A DNA stretch of 64,000 nucleotides from Trinickia terrae (GCF_005144415.1 NZ_SWJE01000005.1:260134-324133), one strand, 5' to 3'; positions 52,047 through 62,050 are shown, counted from the stretch's first letter. The notes: generated by a model not told the origin, from the letters alone. Translations and numbers: made by a program.

Positions 52047-53309
52047 TTAGTCCGCGATCCACTCGCTTGGAAGCGGCTCGTCACCCGCGTCGCGCGGCTC
52101 GTGCGAACCGCTTGTGCCGTGGCTTGCCGGCGCCGCGGGGGCGGCTCCGGCCTCCTCGCCGGCGGGGCGGCCGGCGATGACCACGCGGTTGCGGCCGCCG
52201 CCCTTCGCGTCGAGCAGCGCGCCGTCGGCGCGGCGGATCACGCGGTCGATCTGCTCGCCGCGCACGTGCTGCGCGACGCCGACGCTGATCGTCAGCGTCA
52301 CTTCGAACTGGCGGATGTCCTCGATCCGCTTGCGCAGCCGCTCGGCGACGCGTGCCGCATCGATCTGGTCAGTGTTGGGCAACAGCGCCACGAACTCCTC
52401 GCCGCCGAAGCGCCCGGCCACGTCGCTCGAGCGCATGCTTTCCTGGATGTGATGGGCGATCAGCCGCAAGGCGCGGTCGCCGGCGTCGTGGCCGAACCGG
52501 TCGTTGACCGACTTGAAGTGGTCGGCGTCGATGTAGAGCACCGAAAACGGCTGGCCCTGGCGCTCCGAGCGCTGCAGGATGCGGCGGCCGAGCTCGAACA
52601 CGCGGCGGCGGCGCGGCAACTGCGTGAGGTCGTCGATGTCGGCGAACGCGCGCAGCTGGTGCTCGAGCCGGTAGCTCTTCTTGTTCGCGCGCCGCGCGAA
52701 GACGTTCGTGACGATGCTGGCCGAGAGCGCGACGAACATCGAGAGCGCGATGCCGAACCGCATATCCGCCGGCAGGCTGTGCAGCCCCATCAGCGCGAGC
52801 GGGCCGGCGACGGCGAGCGCCGCGGCAAGCGGGAAATCCCAGCCGCGCTGCAGGACTGGGCTGAACATGAGCGGGACCAGCACGAAGGCAGGCAGGACGA
52901 TGAGCGCGCCGTGCTGCCAATGCAGGCCGTTGATGACGAGGCCGGTTTCGAGCACCGCGATGAACACGAGCGCGGCCGTGCTCGAGCGCTCGCCGTGGTG
53001 ATTGAGCCAAGCGAGCGCCAGCGCTGCGCCCATCGGCAGCACCGGCGCCGCGCAGGCGAGCGCGTAGTGCGTGAACAGCTCGCCGTGCAGCCAGGCGCCG
53101 CCGGCGCACATGACGACATAGGCGGCGAGCGCGGTGGCGAGCTGAGCGCAGAGAAACGACCACAGGCGCTCGGCCGCGTAATCCTCGAACGACAGATTGT
53201 CTTCGGACGCGTCGGTAGTCCTAGTGCGGCGCCCCCGCGAACGCCTTTTCGACCGACGGATGTCCGCTACCTCATGACGGTCCTCGCGGGACCGGTCTTG
53301 GCTGCTCAT
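52047..53309 (-). CDS. Membrane-bound diguanylate cyclase (GGDEF)
   Basis: This 420-residue enzyme should make c-di-GMP. After a basic N-terminus there are six or so membrane helices (about 45-195, for example LCAQLATALAAYVVMCAGG and FPLAAALAVAGPLALMGLHS). The GGDEF domain follows (about 220-380) with DIDDLTQLPRRRRVFE, FSVLYIDADHFKSVNDRFGH and an intact GGEEF. An inhibitory I-site (RSSD) is correctly placed five residues before GGEEF, so product inhibition is likely. The C-terminal tail is Ala/Gly-rich. ATG 53309 is preferred, with GAGAG upstream; an ATG at 53333 is in frame. Confidence 0.92.
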   Translation of the reverse strand: MSSQDRSREDRHEVADIRRSKRRSRGRRTRTTDASEDNLSFEDYAAERLWSFLCAQLATALAAYVVMCAGGAWLHGELFTHYALACAAPVLPMGAALALAWLNHHGERSSTAALVFIAVLETGLVINGLHWQHGALIVLPAFVLVPLMFSPVLQRGWDFPLAAALAVAGPLALMGLHSLPADMRFGIALSMFVALSASIVTNVFARRANKKSYRLEHQLRAFADIDDLTQLPRRRRVFELGRRILQRSERQGQPFSVLYIDADHFKSVNDRFGHDAGDRALRLIAHHIQESMRSSDVAGRFGGEEFVALLPNTDQIDAARVAERLRKRIEDIRQFEVTLTISVGVAQHVRGEQIDRVIRRADGALLDAKGGGRNRVVIAGRPAGEEAGAAPAAPASHGTSGSHEPRDAGDEPLPSEWIAD

Positions 53310-53895
53310 TCTTATTCTCTCGTTGGCGTGCAAATTCGGTGTACACCTGAAACACGGCCTCTCAATCCGTGGCGCCTATTCTAGGTGCTATTCCTAGTGG
53401 CGCTAAATGCCGCAGGCGCATTTTAAAGAGATTTGGGGTTTATGCGAGAGGGGCGGCGCCGCGGCTGCGGTGCATTTCTGGCATAGACCTCCGGGATGTG
53501 AATGCACCGTGCGTAAGTCTGCTCGGCAAACGGCGTAGCCATTGCGGCCAGATACCTCGATTTGGAAACATTCGCCGATTTGCAAACGTTTGCTGGCGGG
53601 GTTTATTGATTTTGCCCGAGTGAAGCAACGGTAATGAGTTGAGTCTCCCCAATCATGAGAATTAATCGTACGAATGGCGGCTATTTATTTCGAATGGTTA
53701 CGAAGCGGCGGATCGAGCGCCGGCTCGATTCAATCCGGGCGATGGCGATCCGCGCCTGCCGCCCTATGACTTCCGGCCGACGCGACGCCGTCGCGCGGCT
53801 CGCGTCAAATGACAAAAAACGCCGCGAGGCGGCGTCCTTGGTTTGACAGGCATGGAGGAAATATCGTGGCTCGGTCCTTTGCACCGCCGCACGAA
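53310..53895. other. Intergenic region between diguanylate cyclase and SBF transporter
   Basis: About 585 bases, upstream of the cyclase gene and downstream of the transporter gene. It is more A/T rich between 53560 and 53700. A terminator for the transporter lies at 53814-53835. Short frames here lack ribosome sites; no gene is supported. Confidence 0.45.
53814..53835 (-). terminator. Rho-independent terminator of the SBF transporter gene
   Basis: On the minus strand, stem ACGCCGC / GCGGCGT with a three-base loop is followed by six T residues, about 60 bases past the stop codon at 53896. Confidence 0.85.
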
Positions 53896-54918
53896 TCAGC
53901 GGCGCGCCGGGGCAGGCGCAGCGGCGCCGCGCGCGGCGGCTTGGCGTTCGCGGCTCAGGTCGCGCGCGCCCCAGCGTTGCGCGAGCGCGGCGCACACCAT
54001 CAGCTGGATCTGGTGGAACAGCATCAGCGGCAGCACCACCGCGCCCACCTGCGAAGCGAAGATGACCTTCGCCATCGGAATGCCTGCGGCGAGGCTCTTC
54101 TTCGAGCCGCAGAAAATGATCGTGATCTGGTCTTCGCGGTTGAAGCCCAGGCGCTTGCTGGCGAACGCCGTGATGCCGAGGAGCACGGCCAGCAGCACCG
54201 CGTTGACGATCACGAGGCCGCCGAGCGCCAGCGGCGGAATGTGGTGCCAGAGCCCCTCGTTGACCGCTTCGCTGAACGCGGAGTAGACCACGAGCAGGAT
54301 CGAGCCCTGGTCGACGATCTTGAGCACGCCGCGGTTGCGGTCGAGCCACTTGCCGATCACGGGCCGCAGCAGTTGCCCGGCGACGAACGGCACCAGCAGC
54401 TGCAGCACGATGTTGCCGACCGTATGCCACCCCGAGCCCGAGCCCGCCGCCTGATTGGCGATGGTCAGGCTGACGAGCGCAGGCGTGATGAAAATGCCGA
54501 GCAGGCTCGACGCAGACGCGCTGCAAACGGCGGCGGGCACGTTGCCCTTGGCCATCGAGGTGAACGCGATCGACGACTGGACGGTCGACGGCAACGTGCA
54601 GAGGAACAGCACGCCGGTATAGAGCGCGGGCGTGACAAGGGGCGAAAGCAGCGGCTTGAGCGCGAAGCCGAGCAGCGGAAACGCGACGAACGTGCTGATG
54701 AGCACGACCGCATGGAGGCGCCAATGCGTCGCGCCCGCCACGATCGCTTCTCGCGACAGCTTCGCGCCATGGAGGAAGAAGAGCAGACCGATCGCGATGT
54801 TGGTGATCCAGTTGAACGCGACCGCCGCCTCGCCTTTGCACGGCAGCACGCTCGCGATGATGACCGTGCTGACGAGCATCAGCGTGAAGTTGTCGGGGAG
54901 GAATTTGGGGCGGGCCAT
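53896..54918 (-). CDS. SBF-like (bile acid:sodium symporter family) transporter
   Basis: This inner-membrane protein has 340 residues, about nine or ten helices and the YfeH-type SBF-like pattern: WITNIAIGLLFFLHGAKLSR, LFLCTLPSTVQSSIAFTSMA, GNVPAAVCSASASSLLGIFI and ITIIFCGSKKSLAAGIPMA. The last segment is a hallmark of the group. Members export or import organic anions coupled to sodium; substrates of the bacterial YfeH branch are poorly known. ATG 54918 begins MARPKFLPDNFTLML, the normal start for this branch. The Ala/Arg-rich C-terminal tail is not conserved. Confidence 0.88.
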   Translation of the reverse strand: MARPKFLPDNFTLMLVSTVIIASVLPCKGEAAVAFNWITNIAIGLLFFLHGAKLSREAIVAGATHWRLHAVVLISTFVAFPLLGFALKPLLSPLVTPALYTGVLFLCTLPSTVQSSIAFTSMAKGNVPAAVCSASASSLLGIFITPALVSLTIANQAAGSGSGWHTVGNIVLQLLVPFVAGQLLRPVIGKWLDRNRGVLKIVDQGSILLVVYSAFSEAVNEGLWHHIPPLALGGLVIVNAVLLAVLLGITAFASKRLGFNREDQITIIFCGSKKSLAAGIPMAKVIFASQVGAVVLPLMLFHQIQLMVCAALAQRWGARDLSRERQAAARGAAAPAPARR

Positions 54919-55447
54919 GATTGATTCTCGAAGCGGGTGTTGCCGGAAAGGGTTGCGCCGCGGGTGCTTGCCTCGCCCCGGATGCATTGGCGCTATTGTC
55001 CGGTCAGGCTATTGAAAATACAAATTCATTTAAATTGTCGATTGATGAATGAATTGCATGGGGTGCAAACAACAGGAAAAGCGGCGAATGCACCAATTGG
55101 CGCCCATTTTCGTGGGACCCGTATCCGTTCGCGCGTCGCCTGCATGCAACAAGCATGACCACGCCAACCTCCCTGGTCGCCCGCGATAAAAAGGACCTTC
55201 GCAGTACGCGAACCGAGCGCGCAAAAGGCATGCCGATATAGGGAAAACACTGCAAATTCAGCGCAGTAACAAGGCGTTACAACGATGCCCCAGGTCTAAC
55301 ACTTTTTACCTCGACACCCATTCGAGCCCCCCATAAATTACTGCTGACAGGCTCTCTAAAGCGCAGTCGTGTGAGCATTCGGGTCAGGATGACGCTGCGC
55401 ACCGGGCTTGTGCAGGCGTTCTGGGAAGGTTGGCTGACGAATCGATC
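54919..55447. other. Divergent intergenic region, SBF transporter to secreted protein
   Basis: About 530 bases with a short A/T-rich stretch near 55010-55060. It should contain promoters for both flanking genes. Small frames on the minus strand have no support. Confidence 0.4.
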
Positions 55448-55909
55448 ATGGCGGAATTGGGTATTCGAAACTTTGGGCGTTGGGCGGTTGGCGCGCTGTG
55501 CGTGGCCATGCTGTCGTTCGCTCATGCCCAGCCGCCGCGGATGGGGCATGACGGGTATTACGGAGGCGGTGCGCGCGGCTACGGCGGGCAGGCGCGCAGC
55601 TATGCGGCCGAGCGCCGCGCCGGCAACCCTGCCCAGGCCCGGCGCGCGGCCAATGGCGGCGCGCCGTGGAGCGGGCGATCGGGTGGGCCGGCGGGACGTG
55701 ATCCTGTCTACGGCACGCCGATCCGGCCGGTCAGCGAGGAAGTGCCCCGCCCGTTCCAGCGTCAGGATCCCAATCCGCCCTACGTGCGATCCGGCTCGAT
55801 TCGCGCCGACGTCGCCCGCTACAACGAAGAACGCGATTCGAACCGCTTCGTGCCGCGCCCTCCCAACGACGTTCCGCGTCCTCCCGCGCCTTCCCCCTAC
55901 CGCAACTGA
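55448..55909 (+). CDS. Small secreted Gly/Arg/Pro-rich hypothetical protein
   Basis: The 153-residue product starts with a convincing signal peptide (NFGRWAVGALCVAMLSFAHA, cleavage after AHA). The mature part is Gly/Arg-rich (DGYYGGGARGYGGQARSY) and then Pro-rich (RPVSEEVPRPFQRQDPNPPY), ending PPAPSPYRN. It is probably a disordered periplasmic or extracellular protein. No catalytic motif is visible. An in-frame TTG at 55430 is an alternative start, but its purine-rich box is too close. Confidence 0.65.
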   Translation: MAELGIRNFGRWAVGALCVAMLSFAHAQPPRMGHDGYYGGGARGYGGQARSYAAERRAGNPAQARRAANGGAPWSGRSGGPAGRDPVYGTPIRPVSEEVPRPFQRQDPNPPYVRSGSIRADVARYNEERDSNRFVPRPPNDVPRPPAPSPYRN

Positions 55910-55966
55910 CGGGCGTCGCGCCGCTTTCACCGCGGCCGTCAAAGTGACGCAACCGCGCCACACTTT

Positions 55967-56249
55967 TTAGCCGTGCAGCCCGTCTAACGGCGTCGATCTC
56001 TCCCTGTTTCTCAAAATAATATTGCGACCCCGCCGCTTTCGGCGACGATATCGCCGTACCCGCGAATCGGCTGGATCGGCAGCCGGCGCGGCATAGCGGG
56101 CAGATGCCCGTGATGCGTCGAGGGTGCGGCCCTCGATATGCAAAACAAATTCCAATGCAATTAACGCGATAGCTATACCCGCAATAAGCCAGCCTATTTT
56201 TGTCCAGAAAAATGGTCCGTAAAGATGATCCTTGCCCACAACCGGATCG
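55967..56249 (-). pseudogene. Possible minus-strand fragment with one membrane helix
   Basis: Read on the minus strand, the frame gives DHLYGPFFWTKIGWLIAGIA then IALIALEFVLHIEGRTL, a clear membrane helix, and an Arg-rich tail. Codon use (ATA, TTA, ATT) is unlike the neighbours. No ATG with ribosome site is present; a GTG near 56240 is possible. It may be a relic of a larger membrane protein or a short foreign gene. Low certainty. Confidence 0.3.
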
Positions 56250-56253
56250 ACAG

Positions 56254-56321
56254 CGCTGCATGGGACCGGAGTAAGTGCTGAAGCGCTAACTCCGGTCGAC
56301 AGCTGAAGCGCTAACTCTGGA
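56254..56321 (-). repeat. 45-bp hairpin repeat, copy 2 plus a half copy
   Basis: On the minus strand this reads GTCGACCGGAGTTAGCGC, TTCAGCACTTACTCCGG and TCCCATGCAGCGC. The core AGAGTTAGCGCTTCAGCT occurs a second time immediately beside it, separated by GTCGAC, so the unit is partly duplicated. It lies about 90 bases before the porin start. Confidence 0.8.
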
Positions 56322-56410
56322 TCGACAGATCGAACGGCCAACCAGACAGTTCGCGCGAACCGCCCCCCGCGCCCGTCAACGCTTACCTTTTGACAAAGAC
56401 AGGAGATCAT

Positions 56411-57520
56411 ATGAAAGCAATCGTCAGCCGTACGCTGAAAACAAGCGCCAAATGCGCAGCCGTGGCCGGCTTGCTTGCCGCAGGCGCCGCGGCGCACGCG
56501 CAATCGAGCGTGCAGCTGTACGGCCAAGTCGATACCTGGGTTGGCAACCAGAAATTTCCTGGCCAGCAGAACGCTTGGCAGGTGTCCGGTGGCGGCATGT
56601 CGACTTCGTACTGGGGCTTGAAGGGCTCGGAAGACCTGGGCGGCGGCTATAAGGCGATCTTCACGCTGGAAGACTTCTTCCTGCCGCAGAACGGCAGTTA
56701 CGGCCGCTTCACCGGCGACACGTTCTTCTCCCGCAACGCATACGTCGGCATCGAGTCGCCTTACGGCACCGTCACCGCGGGCCGCCTGACGACGCAGCTC
56801 TTCATTTCGACGATCCTGTTCAACCCGTTCATCGATTCGTACGAGTTCTCGCCGATGGTGTGGCACACCTTCCTCGGCAACACGGCGATTCCGAGCGGCG
56901 CGACCTATACGACGGATACGGGCGTGGTCGGCGATTCGGGCTGGAACAACGCGGTGCAGTATCAGAGCCCGGACTTCAACGGCCTCTCGGGCAGCGTGAT
57001 GTATGGGCTCGGCAATACCGCCGGCCAAAACGGCGCGAAGAAGTGGAGCGCCCAGTTCCTGTACTTCCATGGTCCGTTCGCGGCGACCGGCGTGTTCCAG
57101 TATGTGAACTTCAACAATTCGCCGGGCGACTTGCTGAGCCCGCCGTCGGTGTCGTTCGGCGGCAGCGTGGTGCCGTTCAAGAGCCAGTATGTCGGCCAGG
57201 TCGGCGCGAGCTACGACCTCAAGTTCGTGAAGTTCTACGGCCAGTACATGTACACGCATAACGACGAGACTGTCGGCAGCTGGCACGTCAACACCGGCCA
57301 GGGCGGCGTCACGGTGCCGGTGGGTCCGGGCACGGTGATGGCCTCGTTCGCCTACTCGCGCGACGCGGGCGGCCTCGACCAGACGCGCAAGACCTGGGCG
57401 CTCGGCTACGACTACCCGCTGTCCAAGCGCACCGATGTCTACGCGGCCTATATGAACGACCGCCTGAGCGGCTTGTCGGACGGCAACACCTTCGGAGCTG
57501 GCATTCGCGCGAAGTTTTGA
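56411..57520 (+). CDS. Gram-negative porin (Bordetella/Burkholderia type)
   Basis: This trimeric outer-membrane general diffusion channel has 369 residues. The signal peptide is MKAIVSRTLKTSAKCAAVAG to AAHA, and the mature protein opens QSSVQLYGQVDTWVG, the usual first strand of this porin family. Strand repeats such as YWGLKGSEDLGGGYKAIFTL, FSRNAYVGIESPYGTVTAGR and SKRTDVYAAYMNDRLSG continue to the terminal FGAGIRAKF, with the Phe needed for BAM-dependent assembly. The ribosome site AGGAG is five bases before the ATG. It is a monocistronic gene ending in its own terminator. Confidence 0.93.
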   Translation: MKAIVSRTLKTSAKCAAVAGLLAAGAAAHAQSSVQLYGQVDTWVGNQKFPGQQNAWQVSGGGMSTSYWGLKGSEDLGGGYKAIFTLEDFFLPQNGSYGRFTGDTFFSRNAYVGIESPYGTVTAGRLTTQLFISTILFNPFIDSYEFSPMVWHTFLGNTAIPSGATYTTDTGVVGDSGWNNAVQYQSPDFNGLSGSVMYGLGNTAGQNGAKKWSAQFLYFHGPFAATGVFQYVNFNNSPGDLLSPPSVSFGGSVVPFKSQYVGQVGASYDLKFVKFYGQYMYTHNDETVGSWHVNTGQGGVTVPVGPGTVMASFAYSRDAGGLDQTRKTWALGYDYPLSKRTDVYAAYMNDRLSGLSDGNTFGAGIRAKF

Positions 57521-57547
57521 TCGCTCGCGACTCGTTGGTTCTCGAGG

Positions 57548-57575
57548 AAACGGCGCTTCGGCGCCGTTTTTCTTT
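57548..57575 (+). terminator. Rho-independent terminator of the porin gene
   Basis: Stem AAACGGCGC / GCGCCGTTT with a TTCG tetraloop is followed by a T-rich tail, 28 bases after the porin stop codon. Confidence 0.92.
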
Positions 57576-57639
57576 ATCTATGGGGTTTTGATAAAGTCCC
57601 GGCAATCTGGACGATTCATTCTTATTGCGAGCGATTGCC

Positions 57640-58572
57640 ATGGACACCCTCGTCAGCATGAAAGTGTTTCGCTATGTCGTCGAGGTGGGCAGCTTCGTCG
57701 GCGCGGCCGAGCGCATGGAGATGTCCGCGGCGATGGCGAGCAAGCACGTGATGCATCTCGAGCAGCAGCTCGGCGCGCGGCTCCTGAACCGGACCACGCG
57801 GCGCGTCGCGCCCACCGAGGCCGGTCGCGAGTATCACGAGCGGCTCGCGCAGGTGCTCGCCGAGCTCGACGAGGCCGAGCAGGCCGTCAGCGCGGCGAGC
57901 ATCGTGCCGCAGGGGCGGCTGCGGGTGTCCTGCCTGTCGGCGTTCGGCCTGCGCTACGTGATGGCCGCGGTCTCCGACTACGGCGCGAAGTATCCGCAGG
58001 TGACGACCGAGGTCGAGCTGTCCGATCGTGTCGTCGAGCTGATAGAGGAGGGCTTCGATGTGGCGATCCGCGCGTCGCCGTTCGGCCTGAAGTCGTCGTC
58101 GCTGATCGCGCGGCAGATCGCGACCGCGCATATCGTGCTGTGCGCCTCGCCAGACTATCTGCGCCGCCACGGCACGCCGCGAACCGTCGAAGACCTCGCG
58201 AAGCACAACTTCGTCCAGTACACGAACACCCAGTCCCTCGATTGGCTGCCGGGCGGCCCCGGCGCGCCGCGCGTCGCGCTGGCCGGCAACCTGGTGGTCG
58301 GTCACCTCGAGGCGCAGCGCGTCGTCGTGCTTTCCGGCTCGGGCATCGCGCGGCTCGGCACGGAGGTGATCGGCGAAGACATCGCCGAGGGGCGCATCGT
58401 GCCGATTCTCGTCGACGCGGTGCCGCCGCGCGAGCTGCCGATTCACGCTGTTTATGCGAGCCGGCGTCATGTGTCGGCCAAAGTGCGCTCGTTCGTCGAT
58501 TTCATCGCCGAGCGTTTTTCGGGCGGCTCGCTGTGGCCGTCGTTCGATGAGATCCTGGCGGCGGCGCGCTGA
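57640..58572 (+). CDS. LysR-family transcriptional regulator (CrgA/DsdC-like subgroup)
   Basis: The 310-residue regulator has an N-terminal winged helix-turn-helix (MDTLVSMKVFRYVVEVGSFV, MSAAMASKHVMHLEQQLGAR, LLNRTTRRVAPTEAG). An effector-binding domain follows (GRLRVSCLSAFGLRYVM, LIEEGFDVAIRASPFG, VVVLSGSGIARLGTEVIG). LysR regulators often act on a divergent neighbour, but here the flanking genes are a convergent-free porin upstream and icmF downstream on the same strand, so the target is unclear. The ATG at 57640 fits the family start; the frame opens slightly earlier at 57625. Confidence 0.92.
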   Translation: MDTLVSMKVFRYVVEVGSFVGAAERMEMSAAMASKHVMHLEQQLGARLLNRTTRRVAPTEAGREYHERLAQVLAELDEAEQAVSAASIVPQGRLRVSCLSAFGLRYVMAAVSDYGAKYPQVTTEVELSDRVVELIEEGFDVAIRASPFGLKSSSLIARQIATAHIVLCASPDYLRRHGTPRTVEDLAKHNFVQYTNTQSLDWLPGGPGAPRVALAGNLVVGHLEAQRVVVLSGSGIARLGTEVIGEDIAEGRIVPILVDAVPPRELPIHAVYASRRHVSAKVRSFVDFIAERFSGGSLWPSFDEILAAAR

Positions 58573-58664
58573 AGGGGCCCCGGCGACGTCCGGGGCCGCG
58601 TCTTGACGCGCACGTAAACCTCCCTCGCGGTTTGCCTATACTGCGAGAAACGCCCGCACGAGCT

Positions 58665-58712
58665 GTCGACCCGAGTTACTGCTTCAGCACTGACTCGGGT
58701 CCCATGCAGAGC
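58665..58712 (+). repeat. 45-bp hairpin repeat, copy 3
   Basis: GTCGACCCGAGTTACTGC, TTCAGCACTGACTCGGG and TCCCATGCAGAGC match copies 1 and 2 with a few changes. It ends about 20 bases before the icmF start codon, inside the likely leader. Confidence 0.8.
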
Positions 58713-58731
58713 TGCCGATCCCGGGGGAGAC

Positions 58732-61700
58732 ATGACCGATCTTTCGATGCCGCAGCGCACGAGTGGCCACAAGCCGCCGTCCGCGCAGCGCCTGCGCTTC
58801 GTCACGGCCGCCGCGCTGTTCGACGGCCACGACGCGTCGATCAACATCATGCGCCGCATTCTCCAGGCGAGCGGCGTCGAGGTGATCCACCTCGGTCACA
58901 ACCGCTCGGTCGCCGACGTCGCGAACGCCGCGCTCGAGGAGGATGCCGACGGCGTCGCCGTGTCGAGCTACCAGGGTGGGCACGTCGAGTATTTCCGCTA
59001 CCTCGTCGACATGCTGCGCGAGCGCGGCGGCGAGCGGATCAAGGTGTTTGGCGGGGGCGGCGGGGTGATCGTTGCCGACGAGATCGACGAGCTGCAGCGC
59101 TACGGCGTCGAGCGCATCTACTCGCCGCAGGACGGCCAGCGGCTCGGCCTGCAAGGGATGATCGACGACATGATCGCGCGCGTGTCGAAGCCGCCGCGCG
59201 CGGCGCCTAGCGCGGACGCGCTGGCGCACCTCGCGCGCGGCGGCGCCGACGGATTCCCCCAGCTCGCCCAGCTCATCACCGCGCTCGAAAGCGGCCACGC
59301 CGACGCCGCCGCGCGCGCGGCGCTCGCCGAGCGAGCCGCCGGACTGGCTTCGCGCGTGCCGGTGCTCGGCGTGACGGGGACCGGAGGCGCCGGCAAGTCG
59401 TCGCTGACCGACGAGCTCGTGCGGCGCTTTCGCCTCGACTACGACGACATGCTGACGATCGCCGTGCTCGCGATCGACCCCTCGCGCCGCAAGTCCGGCG
59501 GCGCGCTGCTCGGCGACCGCATCCGCATGAACGCGATCGGCGACTGGGGCCGCGGGCCGCGCGTGTTCATGCGCTCGTTCGCGACGCGCGGCGCGGCGGC
59601 CGAGATCCCGGAAGCGCTGCCCGACGCGATCGCCGCCTGCAAGGCGGCGGGCGTGGACCTGATCGTCGTCGAGACCTCGGGCATCGGGCAGGGCGATGCG
59701 GGCATCGTGCCCTACGCGGACCAGTCGCTCTACGTGATGACGCCCGAGTTCGGCGCCGCGAGCCAGCTCGAGAAGATCGACATGCTCGACTTCGCCGATT
59801 GCGTCGCGATCAACAAGTTCGACCGCAAGGGCGCCGCCGATGCGCTGCGCGACGTCGCCAAGCAGGTCCAGCGCAATCGCGAGGCGTGGAGCACGCCGCC
59901 TCAGGCGCTGCCGGTGTTCGGCACGATCGCGTCGCACTTCAACGACGACGGCGTGACGGCGTTGTATCAGCATGTTGCGGCGTCGCTGGCCGCGCACGGT
60001 TTGCGCGACGGCGGCGGGCGGCTGCCGACGACGAGCGTGCGCTGTTCGAGCGAGCGTCACGCGATCGTGCCGCCGGCGCGCGTGCGCTATCTGTCGGAGG
60101 TGGCGGAGACGGTGCGGGCGTATCGCAAGCGGACCGAAGCGCAGGCGTGGACGGCGCGCGAGCGTTGGCAGTTGAGCGAGTCGCAGCGGATGCTGCGCGA
60201 AGCAGGCGATGCAACCGCCGATGCCCTCGACACCCTGATCGCCGCGCGCGACGCCCAACTCGGCGAGCGCGAAAAAGCGCTGCTCGCCGGCTGGCCGAAG
60301 ACCGTCGAAGCTTATTCCGGCGACGAGCACGTCGTGAAGATCCGCGACCACGAGATTCGCACCGCGCTCACGGTCACGACGCTCTCGGGCACCTCGATCC
60401 GCAAGGTGTCGCTGCCCAAGTTCGCCGACCCGGGCGAGTTGCTGCGCTGGCTTTCGCTGGAGAACCTGCCGGGCTGCTTCCCGTTCACCGCGGGCGTGTT
60501 CCCGTTCAAGCGCGAGAACGAGGACCCGACGCGGATGTTCGCGGGCGAAGGCGACCCGCTGCGCACCAATCGGCGCTTCAAGCTGCTGTCGGAAGGGATG
60601 CCTGCGAAGCGCCTGTCGACGGCCTTCGATTCGGTCACGCTCTACGGCGAGGAGCCGCACGAGCGCCCCGACATCTACGGCAAGATCGGGAACTCGGGCG
60701 TCTCGGTGGCCACGCTCGACGACCTGAAGACGCTTTACGACGGCTTCGATCTCTGCTCGCCCGAGACGTCGGTATCGATGACGATCAACGGCCCCGCGCC
60801 GACGATCCTCGCGATGTTCTTCAACGCGGCGATCGACCAGCAGCTCGACTCGCTCGCGAAACGCTGCGAGGCCGAAGGCCGCGCGCCGAGTGCCGCCGAA
60901 ATCGAAGCGGCCCGCGCCCGCGCGTTGCAAAACGTGCGCGGCACCGTGCAGGCGGACATCCTCAAGGAAGACCAGGGGCAGAACACCTGCATCTTCTCGA
61001 CCGAGTTCAGCCTGAAGGTGATGGGCGACATCCAGGCCTACTTCGTCGAGCATGGCGTGCGCAATTTCTATTCGGTGTCGATCTCGGGCTACCACATCGC
61101 CGAGGCCGGCGCGAACCCGATCTCACAGCTCGCCTACACGCTTGCCAACGGCTTCACCTACGTCGAAGCCTATTTGGCGCGCGGCATGAACATCGACGGC
61201 TTCGCGCCGAATCTCTCGTTCTTCTTCTCGAACGGCATGGAGCCGGAATACACCGTGCTCGGCCGCGTGGCGCGCCGCATCTGGGCGGTGGCGATGCGCG
61301 ATAAATACGGCGCGAACGAGCGCAGCCAGAAGCTCAAGTACCACGTGCAGACGTCGGGCCGCAGCCTCCACGCGCAGGAGATCGACTTCAACGACATCCG
61401 CACGACGCTTCAGGCGCTGATCGCGATCTACGACAACTGCAACTCGTTGCACACGAACGCGTTCGACGAGGCGATCACGACGCCGACTGAAGACTCGGTG
61501 CGCCGTGCGATGGCGATCCAGTTCATCATCAATCGCGAATGGGGGCTTGCGAAGAACCAGAACCCTAATCAGGGGAGCTTCGTCGTAGAGGAGCTGACGG
61601 ATCTCGTCGAAGCGGCGGTGCTCGACGAGTTCGACCGGCTGACCGAGCGCGGCGGGGTGCTCGGCGCGATGGAGACGGGCTATCAGCGCGGACGCATCCA

Positions 61701-62037
61701 GGATGAATCGATGCTCTACGAGCATCGCAAGCATGACGGCTCGTATCCGATCGTCGGCGTGAATACGTTCCTGTCGGGGCATCCGCACGAGGCGCCGCCG
61801 CCGGTCGAGCTGCAGCGCTCGACGCAGGCGGAGAAGCAGAGCCAGCTCGCGCGCCTGCGAGCATTCCAGGCGCGGCACGAAGGCGAATCGGCAGCGATGC
61901 TGCTACGTCTGCAACGCGCTGTGATCGACGACGAGAACGTGTTTGCGGTGCTGATGGACGCGGTGCGCGTCTGCTCGCTAGGGCAGATCACGCACGCGCT
62001 GTTCGAGGTGGGCGGGCAGTATCGGCGGAATATGTGA
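58732..62037 (+). CDS. icmF: Fused isobutyryl-CoA mutase (IcmF) with built-in G-protein chaperone
   Basis: IcmF interconverts isobutyryl-CoA and n-butyryl-CoA (or related acyl-CoAs) using adenosylcobalamin. All parts are in one 1101-residue chain: a B12-binding domain (about 20-165, with [15 protein letters not shown] and VSSYQGGH), a MeaB-type GTPase domain (P-loop GTGGAGKS at about 216, [33 protein letters not shown]), a linker, and the substrate-binding mutase barrel (about 560-1090, [40 protein letters not shown]). The GTPase protects and reloads the cofactor. The ribosome site GGGGGAGA precedes the ATG. Length equals that of characterised IcmF proteins. It probably serves valine or butyrate-linked acyl-CoA metabolism. 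Confidence 0.95.
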   Translation: MTDLSMPQRTSGHKPPSAQRLRFVTAAALFDGHDASINIMRRILQASGVEVIHLGHNRSVADVANAALEEDADGVAVSSYQGGHVEYFRYLVDMLRERGGERIKVFGGGGGVIVADEIDELQRYGVERIYSPQDGQRLGLQGMIDDMIARVSKPPRAAPSADALAHLARGGADGFPQLAQLITALESGHADAAARAALAERAAGLASRVPVLGVTGTGGAGKSSLTDELVRRFRLDYDDMLTIAVLAIDPSRRKSGGALLGDRIRMNAIGDWGRGPRVFMRSFATRGAAAEIPEALPDAIAACKAAGVDLIVVETSGIGQGDAGIVPYADQSLYVMTPEFGAASQLEKIDMLDFADCVAINKFDRKGAADALRDVAKQVQRNREAWSTPPQALPVFGTIASHFNDDGVTALYQHVAASLAAHGLRDGGGRLPTTSVRCSSERHAIVPPARVRYLSEVAETVRAYRKRTEAQAWTARERWQLSESQRMLREAGDATADALDTLIAARDAQLGEREKALLAGWPKTVEAYSGDEHVVKIRDHEIRTALTVTTLSGTSIRKVSLPKFADPGELLRWLSLENLPGCFPFTAGVFPFKRENEDPTRMFAGEGDPLRTNRRFKLLSEGMPAKRLSTAFDSVTLYGEEPHERPDIYGKIGNSGVSVATLDDLKTLYDGFDLCSPETSVSMTINGPAPTILAMFFNAAIDQQLDSLAKRCEAEGRAPSAAEIEAARARALQNVRGTVQADILKEDQGQNTCIFSTEFSLKVMGDIQAYFVEHGVRNFYSVSISGYHIAEAGANPISQLAYTLANGFTYVEAYLARGMNIDGFAPNLSFFFSNGMEPEYTVLGRVARRIWAVAMRDKYGANERSQKLKYHVQTSGRSLHAQEIDFNDIRTTLQALIAIYDNCNSLHTNAFDEAITTPTEDSVRRAMAIQFIINREWGLAKNQNPNQGSFVVEELTDLVEAAVLDEFDRLTERGGVLGAMETGYQRGRIQDESMLYEHRKHDGSYPIVGVNTFLSGHPHEAPPPVELQRSTQAEKQSQLARLRAFQARHEGESAAMLLRLQRAVIDDENVFAVLMDAVRVCSLGQITHALFEVGGQYRRNM

Positions 62038-62050
62038 GCGGGCCGGCCGC

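Larger units (their letters stand above)
55910..56410. other. Porin upstream region with repeat copy and possible gene fragment
   Basis: About 500 bases between the secreted-protein gene and the porin. It contains a minus-strand open segment encoding one membrane helix, and the inverted copy of the 45-bp repeat. The porin leader follows, with a good ribosome site at its end. Confidence 0.5.

Noticed and set aside
53655..53846. Short plus-strand frame before the SBF transporter
   Set aside because: It overlaps the transporter's terminator and has no supporting signal.
57640..58572. Assigning the LysR regulator to control of icmF
   Set aside because: Both genes are on the same strand with a repeat between them. 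Nothing in the sequence ties the regulator to that promoter.
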